Source of the DNA: Actinomycetes bacterium
GTDB lineage: Bacteria > Actinomycetota > Acidimicrobiia > Acidimicrobiales > Ilumatobacteraceae
Length of the DNA stretch: 38,868 bases
Assembly (NCBI GenBank): GCA_027491335.1
Contig: JAIXWJ010000010.1
Span: 1-38,868, forward strand
Reading direction: 5' to 3'
Positions 31,633-38,868 of the stretch are shown in pieces. Numbering within the stretch: the first letter of the stretch is position 1; each line of letters opens with the position of its first letter. The notes under the pieces were generated by a model. It was not told where the DNA came from, did no database searches, and was given only the letters and a program-made list of their open reading frames with translations. The position numbers and the translations under genes were made by a program.

Positions 31633-32454
31633 TCACGATGCGAGCACCTCGACGCGGAACCAGCGACTCAAGGATTCACCCGCACGGAGGGTCACCGGAT
31701 CGTCGGAGATCTGATTCGGAGGGCCCGATTGGGGCTCCACGCAGGTGGCATGGGCGGGTTCGTCGTAGAGAACCCAATGGGAGCAATCCGACGACAGGGC
31801 GAGCGGGACCGAATCGATGCGCATCGTCAAGAGTTCGTCCGGCTCGTCGAGCCCGCCGGCGAAACGCCCGACGAAGCAATCGTCCACGGGTCCGGTCGGG
31901 CGATCGACGAGTTCGGCGGTGGCGATACCCGCGTCGTCGCGACGCAACATCGACGTCAAACCGAGTGGAGACATTTCGGGTTTGCGAAACCAAGGATGCC
32001 AACCGACCATCGCGGGCATGTCCTCGTCGGCCTCCACGGTCAACGACATCGTCACGGTTGTCCGATCGATCCACACACGATGCGTCGCTCGGCCGCGAAA
32101 GGGCCACTTCGGACCGAGATCCGTGCGCATCTCCACCGACGACGAATCGGAGGCGATCGTGCTCCATGCCCGGTCGAACGTGGTTCCATGGATGGAGTGC
32201 GGCTGCGCCGACTTCGGAAGATCGTGCTCGCGGCCGCCGAAGGAGAACCTCGCGTCACGAACTCGACCGCAATACGGAACCATGGGGTAGCAACCCCACC
32301 CCAAGGGTTCGTGCGCATCGGGGTGATCGGGACCGATCAGCAATGAGAGGCCATCGACGCTCAACCGCGCGATGCGACCCCCGCGCGCGGGGTCGATGTC
32401 GGCGACGATTCGACCATCCTTGGAACGGATGACGACGAGATCGTGATTGCCCAC
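31633..32454 (-). CDS. Aldose 1-epimerase family protein
   Basis: A 273-residue beta-sandwich protein of the galactose mutarotase fold. Seen: GGRIARLSVDGLSLLIG, GCYPMVPYCGRVRDARFSF, SIHGTTFDRAWS, the catalytic-type His in MVGWHPWFRKP and the catalytic-type Glu in ATCVEPQSGPPNQ. It interconverts alpha and beta anomers of hexoses. GTG at 32454 is preferred: it yields a normal N-terminus (GNHDLVVIRSKDG) and leaves 29 bases to the divergent dtd start, whereas the longest frame, from 32493, overlaps that gene. It ends 85 bases before the sigma fusion gene on the same strand, possibly one transcript. Confidence 0.87.
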   Translation of the reverse strand: MGNHDLVVIRSKDGRIVADIDPARGGRIARLSVDGLSLLIGPDHPDAHEPLGWGCYPMVPYCGRVRDARFSFGGREHDLPKSAQPHSIHGTTFDRAWSTIASDSSSVEMRTDLGPKWPFRGRATHRVWIDRTTVTMSLTVEADEDMPAMVGWHPWFRKPEMSPLGLTSMLRRDDAGIATAELVDRPTGPVDDCFVGRFAGGLDEPDELLTMRIDSVPLALSSDCSHWVLYDEPAHATCVEPQSGPPNQISDDPVTLRAGESLSRWFRVEVLAS

Positions 32455-32483
32455 CCGAGCATTGTTGCCCGTACGATCACCTC

Positions 32484-32933
32484 GTGCGAGCACTGGTGCA
32501 ACGAGTGAAGCGAGCCTCGGTGGACGTCATCGACGACTCGACGATCACCAGAGTGGGGGAGATCGGCCCCGGCCTGGTGGTGTTGGTGGGCGTGACGCAC
32601 ACCGATGACGAGAAGGTGGCGGCGAAGTTGGCCGACAAGATCTGGAATCTGCGGATCATGGACGACGAGAACGGAGTGATGAATCTCTCCGTGGCCGACA
32701 CGACCCGAACAGTTCTCGTCGTGAGTCAGTTCACGTTGTACGGCGACACGTCGTCGGGTCGTCGCCCGGGCTGGACGGCCGCGGCACGACCGGAACACGC
32801 CGAACCCCTGGTGGATCATGTGGTTGGTGAACTGCGGCGACTCGGGGCCCACGTGGAGACGGGTCGATTTCGCACCTACATGAACGTGGAGTTGTCGAAC
32901 GACGGACCGACGACGGTAATGATCGAACTGTGA
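32484..32933 (+). CDS. dtd: D-aminoacyl-tRNA deacylase
   Basis: A 149-residue protein matching DTD across its length: MRALVQRVKRASVDV, GEIGPGLVVLVGVTHTDD, KIWNLRIMDDENGVMNLSV, the active-site motif SQFTLYGDTSSGRRPGW, and near the C-terminus TYMNVELSNDGPTTVMIEL, which holds the Gly-cisPro motif (GP) that excludes L-amino acids. It frees D-amino acids from mischarged tRNA. The start is GTG at 32484. It is divergent from the epimerase gene and ends 14 bases before the convergent lnt gene. With the YbaK-like gene it is the second tRNA proofreading enzyme in the window. Confidence 0.95.
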   Translation: MRALVQRVKRASVDVIDDSTITRVGEIGPGLVVLVGVTHTDDEKVAAKLADKIWNLRIMDDENGVMNLSVADTTRTVLVVSQFTLYGDTSSGRRPGWTAAARPEHAEPLVDHVVGELRRLGAHVETGRFRTYMNVELSNDGPTTVMIEL

Positions 32934-32947
32934 ACGAAGTCCGGCGA

Positions 32948-34459
32948 TCAGGCTCGTCGTAACGGACGCCGCCGCGAACGTAGAACCAAGAGAAGCACCA
33001 CCGCGAGGGCGGCTATCCAGGGCTTGTCGCCGAGTTGCACGTACAAGGTGTCGCCCGTTCGCACGGTGATCTCGCGACTGATGACGGCCCGCTCGCTCAC
33101 CGCCGTGCGCGAGTGCACCTCGCCGTCGGGGCCGACGAAAGCGCTGAAGCCGGTGGGAGCGACCTGCACCACCCAACGCCCGGTTTCGATGGCCCGCAAT
33201 CGGGACGAGGCGATTTGTTGCGATTGCAACACGGTCCAGGTGTAACTGGAACCGTTGGTCGGGTTGATGATGAAGCCCGCGCCGAGAGCGACGCCCTCGC
33301 GAGCCCGTCCGCCGAAGAAGACCTCCCAAGAGATCACCACCGCCGCTCGTTCGTCCCCCTCGTCGGTGACGAAGTCGAGCACCGCGGGCGTGGTGCCGGC
33401 CACCGCGTCGCGCGGCACCTGGTCCACCGGCGCCCCCAGTGATCGCAACAGGCCGCGCATGGGCATGTATTCGCCGAACGGAACGCGTCGGACCTTGTCG
33501 TAGCGGTCGAGCACCGTTGCCGATTGGTCCACGATCACCTGTGCGTTGGTGAAGCTGGCATCGTCGACGTCCTCGGTGATACCAACGGCGAAAGGCGCGT
33601 CGAGGCGATCGGACTCGGCGGCGATCTCGTCGATTTCGACGCTGCGATCGAAGTCGAAGACGTCGATGACGTTCTCGGGCCAGACGACCAGATCCAGATC
33701 GTCCGCGTCGATGATGGCGGTGGCTTCCAGATGTCGCTCCACCACGTCGCGCGGGTTCGTGTCGATGGCTCGAGTTCCCTGCGGTCCACCACCCTGAACC
33801 GCGGCGATCGACAAGGTGCGGCCGGTGTCCTCGGTCCAGGTCATCGCGGGGAACGCAACGAACCACGCGAGGAGACAGGCGATGACGGCCCAACGGCGAC
33901 TCGATCGGACGTGGCGGTTGTCCCGGCGATGTTCGCGTGGAGCGCGGGCCAAGAGCGCTCCGATCTGCCACGTCACCCACGTGAGGGCGATGACGCCACC
34001 AAGCGACGCGATGCGGTGCAGCGGTCCGGCGACCTGAGCGATGCCCAAGGTGGCCAGGGGCACGCCACCGAAGGGAAACGCCATGCGCAACACCTCCACG
34101 AGAGTGTGAAGTGCGGGTCCGGTGATCACCGAAAACCGGTCGGCGCGACCTCTGGTCGCCATGGCGACCAGACCGTGCAACGAGGCGAAGAGAGCCACCG
34201 CGATGGGAAAGCCCGGTGCGGTGAGGAACCACATCCAGGACATGGCCGGGAGAAACCACCCAATGCCGAAAACGAAGCCGGTGGAGAAACGACGTCGCGT
34301 GGTGTCGGCTCGGTACTCGAGACTGCAATACATCGCGAGTCCGATGAACGACAAAGGCCACCATCCCCACGGGGGCATGGATGCCGCGACGAGCAGTCCG
34401 GCCAGGAGTGCTCGGGGCCACGTGCGTCGACGACCGAGGATCATTCCGATGTTCGACAC
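32948..34459 (-). CDS. lnt: Apolipoprotein N-acyltransferase-like protein with Ser at the catalytic Cys position
   Basis: A 503-residue protein with about six membrane helices in residues 15-205 and one at about 480-495, enclosing a nitrilase domain (about 215-460). Lnt adds the third acyl chain to lipoproteins using a Glu-Lys-Cys triad. Here Glu is E262 (VVWPEN) and Lys is K322 (YDKVRRVPFGEYMP), but the motif that normally reads C-[YFW]-E reads ISWEVFF, with S377 (codon TCT) in place of Cys; E379 is kept. Either the enzyme is inactive, works with Ser, or has another role. The start is GTG 34459; ATG five codons later is an alternative. It is the last gene of the hemE-to-lnt run and lies 22 bases after the sortase gene. 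Confidence 0.85.
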   Translation of the reverse strand: MSNIGMILGRRRTWPRALLAGLLVAASMPPWGWWPLSFIGLAMYCSLEYRADTTRRRFSTGFVFGIGWFLPAMSWMWFLTAPGFPIAVALFASLHGLVAMATRGRADRFSVITGPALHTLVEVLRMAFPFGGVPLATLGIAQVAGPLHRIASLGGVIALTWVTWQIGALLARAPREHRRDNRHVRSSRRWAVIACLLAWFVAFPAMTWTEDTGRTLSIAAVQGGGPQGTRAIDTNPRDVVERHLEATAIIDADDLDLVVWPENVIDVFDFDRSVEIDEIAAESDRLDAPFAVGITEDVDDASFTNAQVIVDQSATVLDRYDKVRRVPFGEYMPMRGLLRSLGAPVDQVPRDAVAGTTPAVLDFVTDEGDERAAVVISWEVFFGGRAREGVALGAGFIINPTNGSSYTWTVLQSQQIASSRLRAIETGRWVVQVAPTGFSAFVGPDGEVHSRTAVSERAVISREITVRTGDTLYVQLGDKPWIAALAVVLLLVLRSRRRPLRRA

Positions 34460-34481
34460 TCTGGGATGAAGACTTCTTGGT

Positions 34482-35123
34482 TCAGACGTCGACCTGTCGT
34501 GAATAGTTGGCGACCACGACGATGCGTTCCCGCGTGGATCCGGGGGGATGGCACGCGAAGAGTGTCAGCGTGGCGTCGGTCGTCTGGTCGATGATCCAGA
34601 CGTCGGTGGGTTCGACGATGAAGGTTCGGTCGACGACGTACACGAATTCGCCATCGGCCGACGACAAGAAGATCTCGTCGCCCGGTTGCAGTTGGTCGAT
34701 GTTGCGGAAGGGCTTCTTCTTGCTCATCCGATGCCCACCGAGAACGACGTTGCCCACCTGGCCGGGCATCGCGGTTCCGGGCCACCAACCCACTCCCTTG
34801 TCGAGAGTCGGCAAGGTGACGCCTCGATACAAGACCTGCATCACGTCGATACGCGGAATGGCAAGGGCGCCCACGATGACCTCGGGCTCGATGGCGTCCT
34901 CCGGTGGGATGTTCTCCGGCTGAGGCAACGTGCCGCCGGGCGCGAGCGTGGGCGGTCCGGAGTACACCGTGGTGGTGGTCGATGTGGATGTGGTGGTGGG
35001 GGCCGCCGTCGTGCTGGTGGCGGCCAGGGAGGTGGTGGACACCATCACTTCCTCGCCCGATGCGCAACCAACGAACAGGGCGGGGGTCAGAACGACCAGA
35101 GAAACGGCAACGGCTCGGAACAC
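34482..35123 (-). CDS. Class-E-like sortase with a lipobox
   Basis: A 213-residue sortase. The catalytic residues are H131 (VLGGHRMSKKKPF), C191 (TLTLFACHPPGSTRER) and R198; the TLxxCHP...R spacing is that of class E sortases of actinobacteria, which attach surface proteins to the wall. The N-terminus is unusual: a hydrophobic segment ends in LFVGC at residues 16-20, a plausible lipobox instead of the normal membrane anchor, followed by a Thr/Ser linker (29-53). If lipidated it would be held outside the membrane by a lipid. It starts at GTG 35123, 4 bases after the oxidase gene, and is followed by lnt. A possible substrate in the window is the LPTTG protein at 13673-15781. Confidence 0.88.
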   Translation of the reverse strand: MFRAVAVSLVVLTPALFVGCASGEEVMVSTTSLAATSTTAAPTTTSTSTTTTVYSGPPTLAPGGTLPQPENIPPEDAIEPEVIVGALAIPRIDVMQVLYRGVTLPTLDKGVGWWPGTAMPGQVGNVVLGGHRMSKKKPFRNIDQLQPGDEIFLSSADGEFVYVVDRTFIVEPTDVWIIDQTTDATLTLFACHPPGSTRERIVVVANYSRQVDV

Positions 35124-35127
35124 GGGA

Positions 35128-36567
35128 TCAGTCTCGCAGACGAGTGGTGGAATCGATGGTCGCCAGAATCGACGCGGCGGCGGTTTCGGCCTGTGTGATG
35201 CACGACGCGATGCCGATTCCGCGCATGCTGGCCCCGGCCAGGCGCACCCCGGGTGCCTCGGTGTTCACGATGGCCTCCATCGTGGCGACCCGCTCCAGGT
35301 GACCCGGCCGGTATTGCGGGAACGAGTGCTCCCAACGGGTGACGCGATGCTCGACGGGTGCGATGTCGACGCCGGTGTGGTCGCGCATTTCGTCCACCAC
35401 CTGACGCACCAGGCGCTCGTCGTCCCATTCGTGAACGAGGTCGTGCGTGGGGGCTCCGTCGCGGCCGAGCGACACCCGCATGATCATCGAGTCGTCGTCG
35501 GGTCGCCAATGGGCCCATTTGTTCGATCCGAACGATGCGGCGGTGACGCGCTTTTGGTCGGGCTTGGGCACGAGGTATCCGCTCATGCCTTCGAAGCGCG
35601 CCAGAGCCTTGCCCGTCGCTCGCACGGTGACCATCACCACCGACGCGTGTTCGGTGGGTGCGAGAAGGTCGGACAGTTCCGCCGACAACGGTCGAAGGAA
35701 CGGCGCCGACACCGCCGCTGGTGAGGCGACGATCACGAAGTCCGCATCGATGGTTGTGGAGCCCGTGTCGGTCGAATCCGTGTCGATCGAGTACGTGCTC
35801 CCGGTTCGGCGGACACTCCTGACCGTCGTGTCGGTGATGATGGTGCCGCCGCACCGTTCGATGGAAGTGGCCAGCGCGGCGGTCAATGCGCCGAGGCCCG
35901 CCCGAGGGGTCTCGAACACGGGACCCGACGCGACAGCCGCCGCTCGGCGTCGACGAGCCGTGAGCAGAACGCTGCGCCCGTGGGCGAGATCGGCGAGTTG
36001 GGGCACGGTGGCCAGGCTGAAGTTGGCGGTGTCGGCGGCGTAGATGCCACCCACGAGAGGATCGACGAGGAGTTCGTGCACCTCGCGACCGAAGCGTTGA
36101 CGGACGAAATTGCCGACCGAATCACGATGGTCGCCGCTCGACGGAAGGATCGGTTCGAGCGCGGCGCGCACCTTGCCGCGCCACGACAACAGATTGCTGC
36201 GCGCCAGTGACAGGGCTCCGGTGGGAACGCCCATCATGAGGCCGTCGGGAATTCGGTGGAGCCCGCCATGCATCACCGATGCGTGGGCGGCGGTGGGATT
36301 GGTGAGCGCGTCCGCCAATCCGACCTCGCGCGACAGTCGACCGGCCGCGGGAACGCGAGCAAGGTACGAATCGGGGCCTTCGTCCACCCCATCGACACCG
36401 GCGAAGGGAGACGTTCGGATCTTGCCGCCGATGTGCGAGGACGATTCGATCACGGTCACCCGCGACAACGGGGAGGAACCGTCGAGCGGATTCAGCAGTC
36501 GATGGGCGGCGGTGAGGCCGGTGATGCCGGCACCGACGATGACGACGTGCGCGCGAGGGTCGTTCAT
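35128..36567 (-). CDS. hemY: Copro-/protoporphyrinogen oxidase (HemY/CgoX type)
   Basis: A 479-residue flavoprotein. The FAD site is VVIVGAGITGLTAAHRL (about 9-25), with VIESSSHIGGKIRT next and VDEGPDSYL. Later motifs are VDPLVGGIYAADTANFS, SPAAVSAPFL and the C-terminal GVRLAGASMRGIGIASCITQ. HemY-type enzymes oxidise coproporphyrinogen III (the usual actinobacterial reaction, then called CgoX) or protoporphyrinogen IX. The ATG lies 16 bases after the ferrochelatase stop. The order hemE, ferrochelatase, hemY fits one haem operon; the coproporphyrin route is inferred from the lineage, not shown by sequence. Confidence 0.92.
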   Translation of the reverse strand: MNDPRAHVVIVGAGITGLTAAHRLLNPLDGSSPLSRVTVIESSSHIGGKIRTSPFAGVDGVDEGPDSYLARVPAAGRLSREVGLADALTNPTAAHASVMHGGLHRIPDGLMMGVPTGALSLARSNLLSWRGKVRAALEPILPSSGDHRDSVGNFVRQRFGREVHELLVDPLVGGIYAADTANFSLATVPQLADLAHGRSVLLTARRRRAAAVASGPVFETPRAGLGALTAALATSIERCGGTIITDTTVRSVRRTGSTYSIDTDSTDTGSTTIDADFVIVASPAAVSAPFLRPLSAELSDLLAPTEHASVVMVTVRATGKALARFEGMSGYLVPKPDQKRVTAASFGSNKWAHWRPDDDSMIMRVSLGRDGAPTHDLVHEWDDERLVRQVVDEMRDHTGVDIAPVEHRVTRWEHSFPQYRPGHLERVATMEAIVNTEAPGVRLAGASMRGIGIASCITQAETAAASILATIDSTTRLRD

Positions 36568-36583
36568 GACGTCGCGCCGACCG

Positions 36584-37507
36584 TCAGCCGTGGGCGAGTT
36601 CGGCGACTCGTCGAGCGAGCGACGCGATCACCGTCGCGTCGTCGTTGACGCAAGCGGTTCGATCGAAGGAAAGCCCCTTGGCCTCGGCGTGTTGGCGAGC
36701 CTCGATGTCGAGATCGAACAACACCTCCAGGTGGTCGGCCACGAACCCGCACGCGCACACCAAAACACCCGAAGAATTCTCGCTGGCGGCGAGATCGTCG
36801 ATGACCGCCAGGATGTCGGGTCCGATCCACGGTTCGGGGGTGCGACCGGCCGACTGCCATGCGATCGACCACGATGACCAGTCCGTGAGGCCCACGGCGG
36901 CCGCCACGGCTTCGGCGGTGGCGCGCAACTCGTTCGGATAGGGGTCGCCCGCGTCGATGATGCGCTGGGGAAGCGAGTGCGCGGTGAACAGCACCTTGGT
37001 GTTGCTCGGCATGTTCGCGAGACGAGCGCGCATATCGGCGGCGAGAAATTCGACGAATGCCGAGTCGGTGGCCCAACTCTCGACGCCCGCCACGGACATG
37101 CCGTGCGGTTCGGCGGCCGCCCGCGCGCGGTCCATGTATTGACCGATCGAGTAGGTCGAGTAATGAGGAGCCAGCACGAGACCGATGATCGACCGGAATC
37201 CGCGGTCGGCCAGTTCGTTCACGGCGGTCTCGATCTTGGGCTCGGCGTGCTTGAGTCCGAGCACCACCTCGAAACTCTCGGGAGCGATCGCGTCGAGGGC
37301 GCGTTGAAGCGCGTCGCGTTGGGCTTCGGTGCGCGCCGCCAGCGGAGAGATGCCACCGATGGCGTCGTAGCGAGCGGTGAGTTCGGCCAGTAGTTCAGGT
37401 GTCGGGGCGCGGCCCCGACGAATGTCGGTGTAGTACGGCTCGATCTCGTCGGGGGTGCGCGGAGTGCCGTAGGCCATCAGTAGTACCGCGGTCTTCGTCG
37501 TGCTCAT
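36584..37507 (-). CDS. hemH: Ferrochelatase (coproporphyrin type)
   Basis: A 307-residue chelatase inserting Fe2+ into a porphyrin. Y13 in LLMAYGTP matches the axial Tyr of Bacillus-type enzymes; EIEPYYTDIRRGR follows. The metal-site His is H177 in LFTAHSLPQRI, and Glu is E261 in FVADHLEVLFDLD. Cys residues 251 and 253 (VCACGF) lie where relatives have V-C-P; no C-terminal iron-sulphur cysteine cluster is present. ATG at 37507 is one base from the hemE stop, so translation is coupled. Coproporphyrin III is the probable substrate in an actinobacterium. Confidence 0.93.
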   Translation of the reverse strand: MSTTKTAVLLMAYGTPRTPDEIEPYYTDIRRGRAPTPELLAELTARYDAIGGISPLAARTEAQRDALQRALDAIAPESFEVVLGLKHAEPKIETAVNELADRGFRSIIGLVLAPHYSTYSIGQYMDRARAAAEPHGMSVAGVESWATDSAFVEFLAADMRARLANMPSNTKVLFTAHSLPQRIIDAGDPYPNELRATAEAVAAAVGLTDWSSWSIAWQSAGRTPEPWIGPDILAVIDDLAASENSSGVLVCACGFVADHLEVLFDLDIEARQHAEAKGLSFDRTACVNDDATVIASLARRVAELAHG

Positions 37508-37508
37508 G

Positions 37509-38579
37509 TCAGCGCCTCGTGCTTTCGTGGACGTGGGCGACGACCTCTTCGAGGATCGTCGGATCGGTGGAGGGGTCGACGCCGTGGCCGAGATTGAAGA
37601 TGTGTCCGTCGTGGCCCGCGTTGTCGGCGAGCACTCGGGCGACACCTTGGAGTGCGGGGTCACGACCGGCCAGCACGAGCGCCGGGTCCAGGTTGCCTTG
37701 CACGACGAGGTCGGAACCCATGCGGGTTCGGGCATCGGAGATGGACGTGCGCCAGTCCAGTCCGAGCACTCGCGGACCCGCGGAAAGCATCGACTCCAGC
37801 AAATGGTCGCATCCGATTCCGAAGTGAATGCCGGGCGCGTCGGGATGTTTCTCGGCGAGCACTTCGAACACCCGACGACTGTGGGGCAGAACGAACGCGT
37901 CGTAGTCGCGACGTGAGAGAGAACCGGCCCACGAATCGAACAACTGAAAGGCGCGGGCGCCGGCGGTCAACTGCGCGTCGATGAACGCGATGGCGTGCTG
38001 CGTCAGTCGCTCCATCAGTTGGTTCCAGAGGTCGGGGTCGCACGAGATGAGACGCTTGGTGTTCTGGTACGTGCGCGATGGTCGTCCTTCGACCAGGTAG
38101 CTGGCCACCGTGAACGGAGCGCCGGCGAACGCCAACAGCGGAACCGAGCTGGGGAGTTCGGCAACGAGGTTGCGAACCGTCTCGATGACGTAGGCAACGT
38201 CGGCCTCGGGTTCGAGTGGGCGGAGTCGGTCGAGGTCGGCGGCCGACCGGAACGCGCTCTCGGCCACCGGACCGGTGCCGGGCGCCACGTCGATTCCGTA
38301 GCCGACCGCGTGAGGCGGCACGACGATGTCGCTGTACAACACCGCGGCGTCCACTCCGTAGCGGCGCACGGGTTGCAGGGTGATTTCGGTGGCCAGATCC
38401 GGTCGCTTGATGGCGTCGAGGATGCTGCCCTCGCCTCGGATGGCTTTGTATTCGGGGAGGCTGCGACCGGCTTGGCGCATGAACCACACCGGCGTGTGGT
38501 GAGGGGTCGAGCCTCGAGCCGCGGCCAGGAAAGCGGCAGGGGAGGTGGCCGGAGTTGCGGAGGGCTCGGCGGGTGACAT
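37509..38579 (-). CDS. hemE: Uroporphyrinogen decarboxylase
   Basis: A 356-residue enzyme that removes four carboxyls from uroporphyrinogen III. Signatures: PVWFMRQAGRSLPEYKAIR near the N-terminus, AAVLYSDIVVPPHAVG with the catalytic-type Asp, LLAFAGAPFTVASYLVEG, FDSWAGSLS, then GIGCDHLLESM and the C-terminal FNLGHGVDPSTDP. ATG at 38579 is preferred; upstream in-frame starts would add an Arg-rich leader. It is the first gene of the haem run. The 148 bases upstream, before the M48-type gene, show no further gene. Confidence 0.93.
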   Translation of the reverse strand: MSPAEPSATPATSPAAFLAAARGSTPHHTPVWFMRQAGRSLPEYKAIRGEGSILDAIKRPDLATEITLQPVRRYGVDAAVLYSDIVVPPHAVGYGIDVAPGTGPVAESAFRSAADLDRLRPLEPEADVAYVIETVRNLVAELPSSVPLLAFAGAPFTVASYLVEGRPSRTYQNTKRLISCDPDLWNQLMERLTQHAIAFIDAQLTAGARAFQLFDSWAGSLSRRDYDAFVLPHSRRVFEVLAEKHPDAPGIHFGIGCDHLLESMLSAGPRVLGLDWRTSISDARTRMGSDLVVQGNLDPALVLAGRDPALQGVARVLADNAGHDGHIFNLGHGVDPSTDPTILEEVVAHVHESTRR

Positions 38580-38727
38580 CACCGGTGACGTTACCCGTGG
38601 TGGCCAGCGAGGTTCCCCAGCCGACCGTTGGTTTCCCCGCCGGGTGCGAACAGTCACAATGCCGAAACGGCACGTTGTCGAAACGAAACGGGTCGAAGCG
38701 TCACGGGCCGATGTCGGCGGTGGTCGC

Positions 38728-38868
38728 TCAGAGGCCGGTGGAGGGGTGACGACCCCGTCGGGGTCGAAGCACGGCCTCGATGCGCGCGATTCGCGTGCGG
38801 GCCGGTGGATGGGTCGACGATCCGGCGCCGGACGTTCGACGCAGGGCCGCGGCCAATTGGCGTCCGTA
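38728..38868 (-). CDS. C-terminal end of an M48-type metalloprotease (5' partial)
   Basis: Only the last 46 residues are visible; the gene continues past the right edge. The frame reads Y-GRQLAAALRRTSG, then SSTHPPARTRIARIEAVL and a basic tail. The T-H-P-P-x-x-x-R-I-x-x-(L/I) ending is characteristic of HtpX-like M48 peptidases, where it follows the catalytic domain. The HExxH site itself would lie outside the window, so activity cannot be judged. Confidence 0.6.
   Translation of the reverse strand, partial: YGRQLAAALRRTSGAGSSTHPPARTRIARIEAVLRPRRGRHPSTGL

Noticed and set aside
36584-37507. Cys251/Cys253 in ferrochelatase as part of an iron-sulphur cluster
   Set aside because: Cluster-type ferrochelatases use additional cysteines in a C-terminal extension, which is absent here.

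Overview
The window is a dense, GC-rich stretch of actinobacterial chromosome. It carries 35 protein-coding genes (the two outermost cut by the window edges), no RNA genes and no insertion sequences. Points that suggest an actinobacterium, possibly class Acidimicrobiia (an inference, not proven here), are: a HupB-type HU protein with a Lys/Ala tail, a Ddn-like deazaflavin (F420) oxidoreductase, a class-E-like sortase, a HelD/HelR-type RNA polymerase motor, a HemE/ferrochelatase/HemY-type haem operon, frequent GTG starts and ATGA-type gene overlaps. No gap exceeds about 230 bases.

Left part (1-9955): a partial lipoprotein with a peptidoglycan-binding-like end; a VTC-domain polyphosphate polymerase-like gene coupled to a DUF4956 membrane protein and divergent from a large CotH-kinase lipoprotein with two lamin-tail domains; HupB; then a plus-strand run of old-yellow-enzyme oxidoreductase, Uup-like ABC-F ATPase and a CoA transferase/hydrolase.

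Centre (9977-19412): a minus-strand operon whose four genes each overlap the next by ATGA. It encodes an LPTTG cell-wall-anchored protein, a GT4 glycosyltransferase, an (alpha/alpha)6-like protein and a GH130 glycosidase/phosphorylase. Next comes a compact signalling locus: a membrane PAS histidine kinase, a receiver-only protein and an Hpt-like protein on one strand, converging on a NarL-type response regulator. Together these could form a His-Asp-His-Asp phosphorelay built from separate proteins.

Right-centre (19581-29562): F420-type oxidoreductase and thioesterase, cold-shock protein, YbaK-type deacylase, HelD-like helicase, a DtxR/MntR-family regulator coupled to a small lipoprotein, an ALDH7-like dehydrogenase, and a second coupled glycan-type cluster (GT4, SAM methyltransferase, (alpha/alpha)6-like protein).

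Right end (29640-38868): a striking 635-residue protein that joins an ECF sigma factor, a zinc-finger anti-sigma motif, one membrane helix and an extracellular Thr/Pro linker with beta-sandwich domains in one chain; an aldose epimerase; dtd; then a five-gene minus-strand run hemE - ferrochelatase - hemY-type oxidase - sortase - lnt. The sortase carries a lipobox, and the Lnt homologue has Ser where the catalytic Cys is expected. The window closes with the C-terminus of an M48-type protease.

The most unusual items are the one-piece membrane-tethered sigma/anti-sigma protein, the Cys-to-Ser Lnt next to a lipoprotein-like sortase, the wall-anchored protein translationally coupled to glycan enzymes, and the split phosphorelay.
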